Positions 1 to 7,697 are shown, counted from the first letter of the stretch. The stretch is 35,946 bases of DNA from JBBRVP01 sp038246785 (GCA_038246785.1 JBBRVP010000036.1:1-35946); one strand, 5' to 3'. Translations and numbers: made by a program. The notes: generated by a model from the letters alone, not told the origin.

Positions 1-71
1 ATCGGCGCGATCAACGCCCACTGCTCATCGGTCAGATCGGAGGGATAGGGGCGCGGGGAAGTAGACGCCAC
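1..71 (-). CDS. IS5-family transposase, N-terminal part only (runs off the left edge)
   Basis: Reading the minus strand from a GTG at 71-69 gives about 23 codons that include PYPSDLTDEQWALIAP. This is the typical opening of actinobacterial IS5-family transposases, which begin with a DUF4096-like domain. The rest of the gene lies beyond the window, so intactness cannot be judged. It sits just outside the left inverted repeat of the next insertion sequence, so two unrelated mobile elements are packed together. The family call rests on the conserved opening motif only. The GTG start is inferred from the reading frame. Confidence 0.7.
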   Translation of the reverse strand, partial: MASTSPRPYPSDLTDEQWALIAP

Positions 72-140
72 ACCGCCACACTGGCCACCTCAGTCACAAC
101 AGTCACGGAGGCTCGCCGAGTGCTTTCCCAACACGTTCTT

Positions 141-156
141 AGCTTGCGATTAAACC
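141..156 (+). repeat. Left terminal inverted repeat of the insertion sequence
   Basis: AGCTTGCGATTAAACC matches the reverse complement of 1994-2009 in all 16 positions. It is AT-richer than the surrounding DNA and begins a few bases beyond the transposase stop codon. Confidence 0.8.
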
Positions 157-157
157 C

Positions 158-1549
158 CTATGCGGCCTTCTTGATCGCTGGGTGGCGGGTTCGGGGTGGC
201 CGCTGGGTGCCTTTGGGTCGCCCGGGGCCTGCCTTGGTGGATTTTGGTGGGCTGGCGGGGGTGCCGATGATGGCGTGGAGTCGGCGAAACCCTCGGCGGA
301 CGCGGCAGGGGGTGAGGCGGCCGGGTGGGCGGGGTCGTTCCCAGGGCATTCGGAGGTCTTCGACGAGGCCGCGGGCGAGGCGGAGCTGGGTGTAGGCGGC
401 GACGACGAGCCAGGTCCAGCGATCGGCCTGTTCGGGGGTGCACAGCGCCGGGGTGGTCCAGCCGAGGGTGTTCTTGGCGAAGCGGTAGGTGTGTTCGATG
501 TCGAAGCGGCGCAGGTAGGCGCGCCAGGCCAGGTCGAGGTTGATCGGGCCGGGTCCGGCGACCCACAGCCACAGCGTCTTGGTGGCGCGGGAGAGGGGTT
601 TGGGTAGGTGCTCGACGGCGACGCGGACGACGGTGCCGGCCACGATGGGTGGGGCCGCCGCGCCGGCCCAGCGGCCGCGGCCGGCGAGCTTGGGGTGTAG
701 GCCGTGCCAGGCGCTGACCTGCACGGTGCCGTAGCGGGAGTCGGTGGCGGTCAGCTCGGCGTGTGGGGCCGGCCAGCTGGTCGGGTCGGCGCAGCCGAAC
801 CGGGTGCCGTGTCGGCGGGGCCGGCCCACGGCGCCCGGTGCCGGTGGGGTCGGGTCGGTGTAGAAGACGCGGTCGCCGCGGATGCGCACCACCAGTTGTG
901 CGCGCACCCCGGACAGGGCGTCGGTCAGGGCGATCGGGTCGTAGCCGGCGTCGAAGACGAACATCGGGGTCGGGCCGGCGGGCTGGGCGCGCTCGAGCCG
1001 GTCGACCAGCTCGCGGATCTGGGCTGCGGTGGCCTCGGTGGGTGAGTCGCTGGGTGGGATGCGCCGGGCGTCGACCGGGGCGGTCCACGAGTCGTTGGCC
1101 CAGCCCAGCTGCGTGATCCACTGGTAGGACCAGCCGGCGACGATCGGTTGGCCGGCCGAGTGCCGCGACGCGGAGTAGTAGAACCCGCGCCCCGGGCTGG
1201 TCTCGGCGTCGCAGCGCGGCCAGCTGCTGGCGTCCACCGCGTACACCGCCGGCCAGTGGCCGGGGCGGTGCGCCACGAGCAGGTCGCGCATCGCCGCGGC
1301 GTCGACCCCGCCGCGGGCCAGCGCCTTGTACAGGCTGCCGTGGCTGCGCCGGAACTGCGGCTCCAGGGACAGCGCGGGCACCGAGGCCACCGGGGTCGGC
1401 TGGCACAGCAGGGCGTCGGTGAGCTCAAAGGCCGCGTCGGCCCAGCCGGTCAGCGTGCAGTGAAAGCCGGCCCGGAACCCGCGCAGCGCCGCCGCGGCGC
1501 TCAACACGGCGGCTGGGTTGTCCTCGGCCCGGTCGTGGTGCTGGCCCAT
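158..1549 (-). CDS. DDE-type IS transposase
   Basis: This 463-residue protein has the layout of actinobacterial DDE transposases close to the IS701/IS4-like group. Plausible catalytic acids are D106 (AVYAVDASSWPRCD), D200 (PMFVFDAGYD) and E352 (RRFDIEHTYRFAKNTLGW); the last fits the Y-(x)-R-x-x-K region of DDE enzymes. The C-terminus is rich in proline and basic residues (RPKGTQRPPRTR). The gene fills most of the insertion sequence, ending at its left repeat, and is divergent from the small DUF6788-like gene. The frame is open over its whole length, so the element may still be active. I recognise the general family but not the exact IS name. Confidence 0.85.
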   Translation of the reverse strand: MGQHHDRAEDNPAAVLSAAAALRGFRAGFHCTLTGWADAAFELTDALLCQPTPVASVPALSLEPQFRRSHGSLYKALARGGVDAAAMRDLLVAHRPGHWPAVYAVDASSWPRCDAETSPGRGFYYSASRHSAGQPIVAGWSYQWITQLGWANDSWTAPVDARRIPPSDSPTEATAAQIRELVDRLERAQPAGPTPMFVFDAGYDPIALTDALSGVRAQLVVRIRGDRVFYTDPTPPAPGAVGRPRRHGTRFGCADPTSWPAPHAELTATDSRYGTVQVSAWHGLHPKLAGRGRWAGAAAPPIVAGTVVRVAVEHLPKPLSRATKTLWLWVAGPGPINLDLAWRAYLRRFDIEHTYRFAKNTLGWTTPALCTPEQADRWTWLVVAAYTQLRLARGLVEDLRMPWERPRPPGRLTPCRVRRGFRRLHAIIGTPASPPKSTKAGPGRPKGTQRPPRTRHPAIKKAA

Positions 1550-1564
1550 CCCGTCCGCTCCTCA

Positions 1565-1588
1565 CCCGACAGTAGCCATACTGTCGGG
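1565..1588. promoter_or_regulatory. 10-bp inverted repeat in the divergent IS promoter region
   Basis: CCCGACAGTA at 1565-1574 and TACTGTCGGG at 1579-1588 are exact inverted copies separated by GCCA. The repeat lies 15 bp upstream of the transposase start and 43 bp upstream of the accessory gene start, so it sits between two divergent genes. An operator for self-limiting expression or a transcript hairpin blocking read-in are both possible. The repeat is seen directly; its role is inferred. Confidence 0.55.
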
Positions 1589-1631
1589 GATGGGGAGGCA
1601 GAATCCCCGGCGACCCGCCGAAAGGACGCCG

Positions 1632-1988
1632 ATGCCGCGCTCGACCGCCACCCGCCTGGCCGCCCACCAGCGCCGCTACCGCCAACTCGCCGCCCGCCTG
1701 GCCGACATCGGCCTCATCGCCGCGGGGTCCATCACCTGCCGCTACACCCGCTGCGGCACCCCGGGCTGCCGCTGCCACGCCGAGCCCGCACAGCCGCACG
1801 GGCCCTACTACCAGTGGACGGCCAAGGTCGAGGGCAAGACCGTCACCCGCCGGCTCACCGAGACCCAGGCGCGGCTGTACCAGGAGTGGATCGACAACGA
1901 CCGACAGCTCCGCGCCCTGATCGCCCAGATGCGCGAGGTAGCCGCCAAAGCCACCGAGCTGATCATGAAAGAGGCCAGCGGCAAGTAG
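1632..1988 (+). CDS. DUF6788-type small accessory protein of the insertion sequence
   Basis: This 118-residue protein has a cysteine cluster CRYTRCGTPGCRCH followed by HGPYYQWT, matching the zinc-ribbon-like core of DUF6788 proteins. These small proteins of unknown function commonly neighbour transposases in actinobacteria. The C-terminal half is helical and charged, ending in AKATELIMKEASGK. The ATG at 1632 is chosen because AAAGGA lies at 1621-1626; the frame is open further upstream but without a better site. It is divergent from the transposase and lies wholly inside the inverted repeats. A role in DNA binding or regulation of transposition is plausible but not shown. Confidence 0.7.
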   Translation: MPRSTATRLAAHQRRYRQLAARLADIGLIAAGSITCRYTRCGTPGCRCHAEPAQPHGPYYQWTAKVEGKTVTRRLTETQARLYQEWIDNDRQLRALIAQMREVAAKATELIMKEASGK

Positions 1989-1993
1989 GCCGA

Positions 1994-2009
1994 GGTTTAA
2001 TCGCAAGCT
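1994..2009 (-). repeat. Right terminal inverted repeat of the insertion sequence
   Basis: This is an exact inverted copy of 141-156. The methyltransferase reading frame runs into this repeat, so the junction with the broken gene lies at about 2007-2012. Confidence 0.8.
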
Positions 2010-2246
2010 TAGGTCGGTGCAAGGGAATCCGGCGGTGACCATCTGGACTCCGCGCACCGAGCGGACGCGACGGACATCCGCCATCGTGGGCACACCGGGG
2101 AAGTGGTCACGGAGGACCGCACGTGCCGCGTCCCAGGAGTCGCAGAACTGAGCGGGCTGCGCCAAGCCTCCGTCGGCCAGTCCGACCTCGAGCCCACCGG
2201 TTCCGCTGAAGAGGCTGAGGGACTTCACGTGGAAGCCCCGATCCAC
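2007..2246 (-). pseudogene. DNA (cytosine-5) methyltransferase, N-terminal remnant cut by the insertion sequence
   Basis: About 80 codons remain. They start with KSLSLFSGTGGLEVGL, motif I of C5-cytosine methyltransferases (SAM binding), and end at MVTAGFPCTDLS, motif IV with the catalytic cysteine. At that point the frame enters the right inverted repeat of the insertion sequence. Motifs VI to X and the target recognition domain are absent, and no continuation is readable on the far side at 72-140. The gene is therefore inactive. Start codons could be GTG at 2246-2244 or GTG at 2228. No restriction endonuclease or vsr gene is visible next to it. Confidence 0.8.
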
Positions 2247-2446
2247 TCACGCTCGGCGGTCATCGCCTCTCCACCCAGCCGCACGTCAGAGATCATCTCG
2301 GGCCAGGCCAGACAGTCAAGGCGCCACTCCTGGATCGTTGGACGGCATCCACGTCAGCTTCGCGCCTGTGGAACAGGGGGGCGCATCCGGAGTCGCGTCC
2401 GGCGGCCGGCAGCGGCCCAGGACCCGATACGAGCAGCTTGCGCAAG

Positions 2447-2519
2447 CGCGCCCGAAGGGATTCGAACCCCTAACCTTCTGATCCGTAGTCAGATGCTCTA
2501 TCCGTTGAGCTACGGGCGC
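2447..2519 (-). tRNA. tRNA-Arg (anticodon ACG)
   Basis: On the minus strand the 73-nt cloverleaf has acceptor arms GCGCCCG and CGGGCGC. Its anticodon stem TCTGA/TCAGA encloses the loop CTACGGA, giving anticodon ACG. The T arm reads GGGGTTCGAATCCC. No CCA is encoded. The 3' end faces the accessory DNA at 1-2446, the usual orientation for elements integrated at tRNA 3' ends. Confidence 0.95.
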
Positions 2520-2868
2520 TCGCGCGCGGCCGTCCCGACTGCGCGCTGGCCCACGATACAAGACCCCACGCGGGCCTCAGGGGTTGCGCTCAGCATCGGC
2601 AGCCCCGGCCGCCGCTCCGAGGTCGGCGTCGCCATCGAGAGCGGTGGTGCCGGTCTCGCCGCCGGCGGCGACGGCTGCGCCCGGCCCGCTTGTGACAGGA
2701 GTCACGAGCGCACGGGTTCCCAGATGTTGAGACGGCCGATAGCGTGCTGGCAAGGCCCCCACCACGCCACGCCGCCGATGCCGCGGCGTGTGGAGGCGTA
2801 CCACCGACTGGCCGACTCCGTCCCGGCAGCCGCCGGGGACACCGGCCGCGAAGGGACGTCGAAGCACG
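2520..2868. other. Intergenic region between tRNA-Arg and pckG
   Basis: This stretch of about 350 bp has no gene I can support. It must hold the tRNA promoter on the minus strand and the pckG promoter on the plus strand. The one distinct element is a CRP-like inverted repeat at 2691-2706. Open frames here are GC-driven extensions of shadow frames. Confidence 0.6.
2691..2706. promoter_or_regulatory. CRP-type operator candidate upstream of pckG
   Basis: TGTGACAGGAGTCACG fits the CRP family consensus TGTGA-N6-TCACA with one deviation in the last position. The inner GTGAC/GTCAC arms are perfect. It lies 163 bp upstream of the pckG start. Control of a gluconeogenic gene by a cAMP-receptor-type regulator makes sense, but the match is by eye and binding is inferred. 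Confidence 0.45.
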
Positions 2869-4725
2869 ATGACCGTCGACCAGGACCACCCCGTCGACCA
2901 GGGCGAAACCCAGCAGACGTCGCCCGCGGCCGCACCCGCTCCCACCACTCACACCCGGCTCACCGCCTGGGTCGAGGAGGTGGCGGCGCTCACCACCCCG
3001 GAGGCCGTGCACTGGTGCGACGGCTCCGACGTGGAGTGGCAGCGGCTGACCGACGAGCTGGTGGCGGCCGGGACGATGGTCAAGCTCGACCAGAAGCCCA
3101 ACTCCTTCTGGGCGCGCACCGACCCGACCGACGTGGCCCGGGTCGAGGACCGCACCTTCATCTGCTCGCGTAACGAGGCCGACGCGGGGCCCACCAACAA
3201 CTGGATGGACCCCGACGAGATGAAGGCGACGATGACCGAGCTGTACCGCGGCGCCATGCGCGGTCGGACGATGTACGTCATCCCCTTCGTGATGGGACAC
3301 CTCGACTCCGACAGCCCGATGTTCGGTGTGGAGATCACCGACTCGGCGTACGTCGTGGTCAGCATGCGCATCATGGCCCGCATGGGCGAGCGCGTGCTGC
3401 GCCGCATGGAGGAGGTCGACGCCGACTTCGTACCCTGCCTGCATTCCGTGGGCTCGCCGCTCGAACCCGGCCAGGATGACGTGCCGTGGCCGTGCAGCAC
3501 GACGAAGTACATCACTCAGTTCCCCGAGGAGCGCATGATCTGGAGCTACGGCTCCGGCTACGGCGGCAACTCGCTGCTGGGCAAGAAGTGCTACTCCCTG
3601 CGCATCGCCAGCGTCATGGCGCGCGACGAGGGCTGGCTGGCCGAGCACATGCTCATCCTCAAGCTGACCTCGCCGCAGCAGCGGGTCCACTACATCGCGG
3701 CGGCGTTCCCGAGCGCCTGCGGCAAGACCAACCTCGCGATGCTCGAGCCGACCGTGCCGGGCTGGAAGGTCGAGACGCTCGGCGACGACATCGCCTGGAT
3801 GCGCTTCGGCGAGGACGGCCGGCTGTGGGCGGTCAACCCCGAGTACGGCCTGTTCGGCGTCGCGCCGGGCACCGGTTGGGGCACCAACCCCAACGCCATG
3901 CGCACCATTGCCAAGGGCAACTCCCTGTTCACCAACGTCGCCAAGACCGACGACGGCGACATCTGGTGGGAGGGCATGACCGGCGAGCCTCCGGCGCACC
4001 TCACCGACTGGAAGGGCCGGGACTGGACGCCGGACAGCGACGAGCCCTCCTCGCACCCCAACTCGCGCTTCTGCACCCCGATCACCCAGTGCCCGATCCT
4101 GGCGCCGGAGTACGAGGACCCACGCGGCGTGCCGATCTCGGCCATCCTGTTCGGCGGCCGCCGCAAGACGACGATCCCGCTCGTCACCGAGTCGCGCGAC
4201 TGGGGCCACGGCGTCTTCATGGGGGCCACCCTGTCGTCGGAGACCACTGCCGCCGCCACCGGGGCCGTGGGGGTCGTACGCCGTGACCCGATGGCGATGC
4301 TCCCCTTCATCGGCTACAACGCCGGCGACTACTTCGGTCACTGGATCAAGATCGGCAAGGGCGCCGACTCGACCAAGATCCCGAAGATCTTCTACGTCAA
4401 CTGGTTCCGTCGTGACGACGAGGACCGCTTCGTGTGGCCGGGCTTCGGCGAGAACGGCCGCGTCCTCAAGTGGGTCATCGAGCGCCTGGAGGGCACCGCG
4501 GCCGCCCGCGAGACCCCGATCGGGCACGTCCCGACGATGGACTCCCTCGACACCGACGGCCTCGACATGTCCGCCGAGGACCTCGAGCGCTGCCTCACCG
4601 TCGACACCGAGGAGTGGCGCGGCGAGGTCCCGCAGATCCAGGAGTGGTTCGACAAGTTCGGCGACAAGCTGCCCGCCACGCTCCTGGCCGAGCTGGACGC
4701 CCTGAAGGTGCGCCTGGGGATGTGA
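2869..4725 (+). CDS. pckG: Phosphoenolpyruvate carboxykinase (GTP)
   Basis: This 618-residue enzyme converts oxaloacetate and GTP to phosphoenolpyruvate, CO2 and GDP, the first committed step of gluconeogenesis, in the cytosol. The length matches the GTP-dependent family. The kinase loop FPSACGKTNLAM contains the hallmark reactive cysteine (Cys284); other family segments are MYVIPFVMGHLDS, ILFGGRRKTTIPLV, FIGYNAGDYFGHWI and FYVNWFRRD. The start at ATG 2869 is preceded by AAGGGA at 2851-2856; the frame extends upstream but that part has no family similarity. It is monocistronic by position, faces the LLM gene convergently, and has a CRP-like site upstream. I see no missing key residue. Confidence 0.97.
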   Translation: MTVDQDHPVDQGETQQTSPAAAPAPTTHTRLTAWVEEVAALTTPEAVHWCDGSDVEWQRLTDELVAAGTMVKLDQKPNSFWARTDPTDVARVEDRTFICSRNEADAGPTNNWMDPDEMKATMTELYRGAMRGRTMYVIPFVMGHLDSDSPMFGVEITDSAYVVVSMRIMARMGERVLRRMEEVDADFVPCLHSVGSPLEPGQDDVPWPCSTTKYITQFPEERMIWSYGSGYGGNSLLGKKCYSLRIASVMARDEGWLAEHMLILKLTSPQQRVHYIAAAFPSACGKTNLAMLEPTVPGWKVETLGDDIAWMRFGEDGRLWAVNPEYGLFGVAPGTGWGTNPNAMRTIAKGNSLFTNVAKTDDGDIWWEGMTGEPPAHLTDWKGRDWTPDSDEPSSHPNSRFCTPITQCPILAPEYEDPRGVPISAILFGGRRKTTIPLVTESRDWGHGVFMGATLSSETTAAATGAVGVVRRDPMAMLPFIGYNAGDYFGHWIKIGKGADSTKIPKIFYVNWFRRDDEDRFVWPGFGENGRVLKWVIERLEGTAAARETPIGHVPTMDSLDTDGLDMSAEDLERCLTVDTEEWRGEVPQIQEWFDKFGDKLPATLLAELDALKVRLGM

Positions 4726-4786
4726 GCCGGGTACGGGTCGCGCCTGGCCGCCGGAGCGGACGTACGGGCGGAGCCGTAGGTCAGCG

Positions 4787-5650
4787 TCAGCCGAGCGCGG
4801 CCTCGGCGAGTTGATCGACCTGGTCGGGGTCGGCGACCGTCGGGTCGAGGAACAGCTCGTCGACACCGGCGTCCGCGTAGGCCTTGATCGCGCCCTTGAC
4901 CGCCTCGGGCGAGCGCAGCGCGCTGCCCGCGATCATGTTCGCGACATCTGGACCCCTCGGCTGGTAGTAGTCGAGCAGGTTGCGCCGCCACTCGTCCTCG
5001 GTGTCGCCCAGTCCGAAGTAGACGAGGGCGGCGATGCGCGGCTTGCCCTCCCGGCCGGCCTGCTCCCAGGCCGACCCCACGCTGCCGGCGAAGTCGGCGA
5101 TGGCACCGGGCGGCATGCCGCCGGCGGTCCAGCCGTCTCCGAGCTCGACCACCCGGCGTACGGCGGACTGCGTCGTCCCGCCGATGAGGACCGGGAGCGG
5201 CGTCTGCACCGAGGGCGGGCTCACCGGGCGGGTGTCCGGCGCGATCGTCTCGCCAGCCAGCGCGCGGCGCAGGTCGGCCAGCTGCTGCTCGAAAGCAGCG
5301 CCGCGGCCGCCGAAGTCGCGTCCGGTCAAGTCGTAGTCGGCCTGCCGCCACCCGACACCCAGGCCGAGGGTCAGCCTCCCGCCGGTGAGCTGGTCGACGG
5401 TGGCGGCCTGCTTGGCCAGCTCCGCGGTGCTGCGGGCGGGCGCGATGAGTACGTTGCTGAAGAAGCGGATCCGCTCGGTCACCGCGCCCGCGGCCGCGAA
5501 GACAGTGAGCTCCTCGTAGCTCGGGTAGGACACTGCGCCGATCGTCGCGAGTGAGCTGAACCCGGCCGACTCCGCCCGCCGCGCCCACTCCAGCAGGCTC
5601 GTCCCGGTCGCGCCTGGGACCGCGTTGGGGATACCGATGCCGATGTCCAT
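4787..5650 (-). CDS. LLM-class F420-dependent oxidoreductase
   Basis: This 287-residue protein is a luciferase-like TIM-barrel oxidoreductase. Typical segments are MDIGIGIPNAVPG at the N-terminus, TVDQLTGGRLTLGLGVGW for the barrel core, LPVLIGG, and ELGDGWTAGG. Family members in actinobacteria usually use coenzyme F420, less often FMN; the substrate cannot be read from sequence. It converges on pckG with a 61-bp gap. The next gene upstream, on the same strand, is the GGDEF protein, separated by a 73-bp palindromic element. The ATG at 5650 is the natural start because the strand-one motif follows directly. Confidence 0.88.
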   Translation of the reverse strand: MDIGIGIPNAVPGATGTSLLEWARRAESAGFSSLATIGAVSYPSYEELTVFAAAGAVTERIRFFSNVLIAPARSTAELAKQAATVDQLTGGRLTLGLGVGWRQADYDLTGRDFGGRGAAFEQQLADLRRALAGETIAPDTRPVSPPSVQTPLPVLIGGTTQSAVRRVVELGDGWTAGGMPPGAIADFAGSVGSAWEQAGREGKPRIAALVYFGLGDTEDEWRRNLLDYYQPRGPDVANMIAGSALRSPEAVKGAIKAYADAGVDELFLDPTVADPDQVDQLAEAALG

Positions 5651-5782
5651 GGTGCACGCCTCTCGCTCGTCGACCGCGTCGACGCTACTACCGCGCCGGC
5701 CGGCACCCGTCCCGGTCGCCGAGCGGGAGTCGACGGCGCCGCCGGGCCTCCGGACGTACCCCCGCGGGAGCCCTTCCCGCCT

Positions 5783-5855
5783 CGTACTCCCCCTTCACGA
5801 CTCCTGCAGGACGCGCAAAGGGGGAGTTGATCACGTTAACGTTATCAACTCGGGC
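5783..5855. repeat. 73-bp composite palindromic element, copy A
   Basis: This copy aligns without gaps to 20177-20249 at 66 of 73 positions. It contains an outer hairpin ACTCCCCCTT/AAGGGGGAGT, an inner CCTGCAGG palindrome in the loop, and a 24-bp near-perfect palindrome at 5826-5849 around ACGTTAACGT. It lies 3 bp beyond the stop codon of the GGDEF gene and 133 bp upstream of the LLM start, between two genes on the same strand. The AT-rich palindrome stands out from the GC-rich surroundings. Confidence 0.85.
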
Positions 5856-5857
5856 GC

Positions 5858-7480
5858 TCAGCTCACGGCGGCGCCGCTGCCCAGCTCGCAGCCCAGCGAG
5901 CGCGCGAGCTCGACGGCGGCGAGGTCGTCCAGCCCGCTGGCGCCGACCGGCTCACCGAGATCCTCGAACAGGCGCGTCACGGCGCGCGCCGTGGCGCTGG
6001 CCCGCCCGTCGCCGGCGGCCTCGCGGACCAGGGGGTCCGCCAACCACACCCGGTCGAGGGGCAGGCTGGCGAGGCGGCGCAGCGGGACGCGGTCGCCGCG
6101 CACGTCCAGCAGGACGATCCGCAGACCCTGCGACCTGAGCGCGTCCACGGCAACGCGCACACCGCGCGGGTGCTCCATGAGCTCGCGCTCCCCGATCCCG
6201 ACCCCGAGCCAGCCCGGGTCACGCCCGGCGGCCGCGACCAGCCGGGCCAGCCGTTGCGGCGTGTCCGGATGCAGGAGCGTGCGCGCGGACAGCTGCACCT
6301 CCACCGGTCCGACGTCGTCCAAGGCGAGCGCACGCTCCACCAGCCACGTGTCGAGGTCGGCGGCCAGGGCGGCGTCGGCGGCGAGCTGGGGCATCAGGTC
6401 CGTGGCGGGGGCGCTCTGCGTCGCCGGCAGCACCGCGACGACGCTGGCACCGCGCCCCTCGCCGCTGCGCAGGTCCACCGCAGGGCGGGCCCGCACCGAG
6501 AGCCGGCCGGCGAGGAACGCCTCGCTCACCCGGCGCCGCCAGTCCGAGCGCTCAGCAGTCCAGGCCCGCAACCCCTCGTCGAAGACGACGTAGCGGTCGC
6601 GCCCCTCCTCCTTGGCGCGGTAGAGCGCCACGTCGGCATCGCGGTAGAGCGCCGACGGGTCGGCCGTGAGCTCGCCGGTGACGGCCACACCGACGCTGAC
6701 GGTGGTCGTCACCGTCCCGAGGTCGTCGGGCAGGTGGATCGGCCGGGAGAAGTCGATCCGCAGCCGGCGGGCGACGGCGGCGGCCTCCTCGGTGTCGGCA
6801 ACTTGCTCCAGCAGCACGGCGAACTCCTCGCCGCCCTGGCGCGACACCGTGTCCTCCGCGCGGGCGAGGCCGGTCAGCCGGCGGCCGAGCTCGGCCAGGA
6901 CGGCATCGCCGGCCTGGTGGCCGTACGTGTCGTTGATCGCCTTGAAGTGGTCGACATCGACGAGCAGGAGCGCCGCGCCGCCGCCGCGCCGCCGCACGCG
7001 CGCCAGCGCCTGGGTCAACCTGTCGCGGAGCAGGGTGCGGTTGGCCAGGCCGGTCAACGGGTCGGCGAGAGCGCGCCGCTCGAGTGCGTCGCGCTCGAGC
7101 CGGGTCGCGGTGACGTCGCGGTACGTCGCCACGGCACCGGTCATGCGGTGCGAGAGTCGGTCCCGCAACGGGACGGAGCCGACCTGGTACCAGCGCCGAT
7201 CGTCGCCCGAGCCGAGGCCGAGGAGCATGCCGACCACGTCGTGGCCGTCGAGCAACGTGCGAGCCACCGGCTGGGCCTCGGGCGCCACCGGCTCGCCATC
7301 GGCGTCGACGGCTGGCACCGAAGCGAGCGCCAGGCCGGGGAGCTCGCCGTTGGACCGGCCGAGCATCCGGCAGGCCGCGGCGTTGGCGAACGTGACACGG
7401 CCGGCCTCGTCGACGGCGACCAGTCCGTCCTCGACGGCGTCGAGGACGGAGGCGACGTCGGCTCCGCCCACGCTGTCCAT
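5858..7480 (-). CDS. PAS-GGDEF-(degenerate EAL) signalling protein, probable diguanylate cyclase
   Basis: This 540-residue protein has three parts. A PAS domain (about 8-125) contains GRVTFANAAACRMLG. A GGDEF domain (about 135-300) has the intact active motif GGEEF at 216-220, metal-binding DVDHFKAIND near 175, and a product-inhibition site R207-x-x-D210 at the canonical distance. The C-terminal EAL-like domain (about 310-535) has lost its signature: the EAL position reads SVVAVL, and the usual DDFGTGYSS loop is replaced by LDVRGDRVPL. The protein should therefore make c-di-GMP but not hydrolyse it. No membrane segment is seen, so it is probably cytosolic. The start is preceded by GGGAG. Its 3' end abuts repeat copy A. 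Confidence 0.9.
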   Translation of the reverse strand: MDSVGGADVASVLDAVEDGLVAVDEAGRVTFANAAACRMLGRSNGELPGLALASVPAVDADGEPVAPEAQPVARTLLDGHDVVGMLLGLGSGDDRRWYQVGSVPLRDRLSHRMTGAVATYRDVTATRLERDALERRALADPLTGLANRTLLRDRLTQALARVRRRGGGAALLLVDVDHFKAINDTYGHQAGDAVLAELGRRLTGLARAEDTVSRQGGEEFAVLLEQVADTEEAAAVARRLRIDFSRPIHLPDDLGTVTTTVSVGVAVTGELTADPSALYRDADVALYRAKEEGRDRYVVFDEGLRAWTAERSDWRRRVSEAFLAGRLSVRARPAVDLRSGEGRGASVVAVLPATQSAPATDLMPQLAADAALAADLDTWLVERALALDDVGPVEVQLSARTLLHPDTPQRLARLVAAAGRDPGWLGVGIGERELMEHPRGVRVAVDALRSQGLRIVLLDVRGDRVPLRRLASLPLDRVWLADPLVREAAGDGRASATARAVTRLFEDLGEPVGASGLDDLAAVELARSLGCELGSGAAVS

Positions 7481-7697
7481 CCGCGCATGATGCTCCCACC
7501 AGGGCCCGTCCGGGCCGGTTCGGGCAGGCTCGGTCGCCCCGTCCGTCCCTGGCTCGATTCGGCGGGCCTGTTCACATGTCGCCGCTCATGACTCCGCGGA
7601 GCCTGCCGGTCACGAACCGTAGGACAGCAAGGGTCAGGTCACCGTGTGGGGTCGATCACGGCGACCCTCCGGCGTTCGACGAGCGACGGCGGTGCTG

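Larger units (their letters stand above)
141..2009. mobile_element. Complete insertion sequence with 16-bp terminal inverted repeats
   Basis: AGCTTGCGATTAAACC at 141-156 is repeated exactly inverted at 1994-2009. The two outward gene ends sit just inside: the transposase stop is at 158-160 and the accessory gene stop at 1986-1988. The unit carries two divergent genes and a hairpin between them. No convincing target duplication is visible; the left flank ends in TTCTT and the right flank begins TAGGTC. The right end lies inside a cytosine methyltransferase gene whose remainder is not found on the left side, so a rearrangement probably followed insertion. Confidence 0.8.

Noticed and set aside
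132..2018. Target site duplication around the insertion sequence
   Set aside because: The flanks TTCTT and TAGGTC do not match at any reasonable length.
2436..2447. 12-bp palindrome GCTTGCGCAAGC at the tRNA-Arg 3' end, sharing GCTTGCG with the IS inverted repeat
   Set aside because: It is too short to be significant and there is no larger match to the IS ends; at most a small terminator stem.
2316..2561. Open frame on the minus strand containing PVAQRIEHLTTDQKVRGSNP
   Set aside because: This is the translation of the tRNA-Arg gene, a well-known annotation artefact.
2590..4866. Minus-strand open frame of 758 codons across pckG
   Set aside because: It is antisense to an unmistakable PEP carboxykinase and has no recognisable domain.
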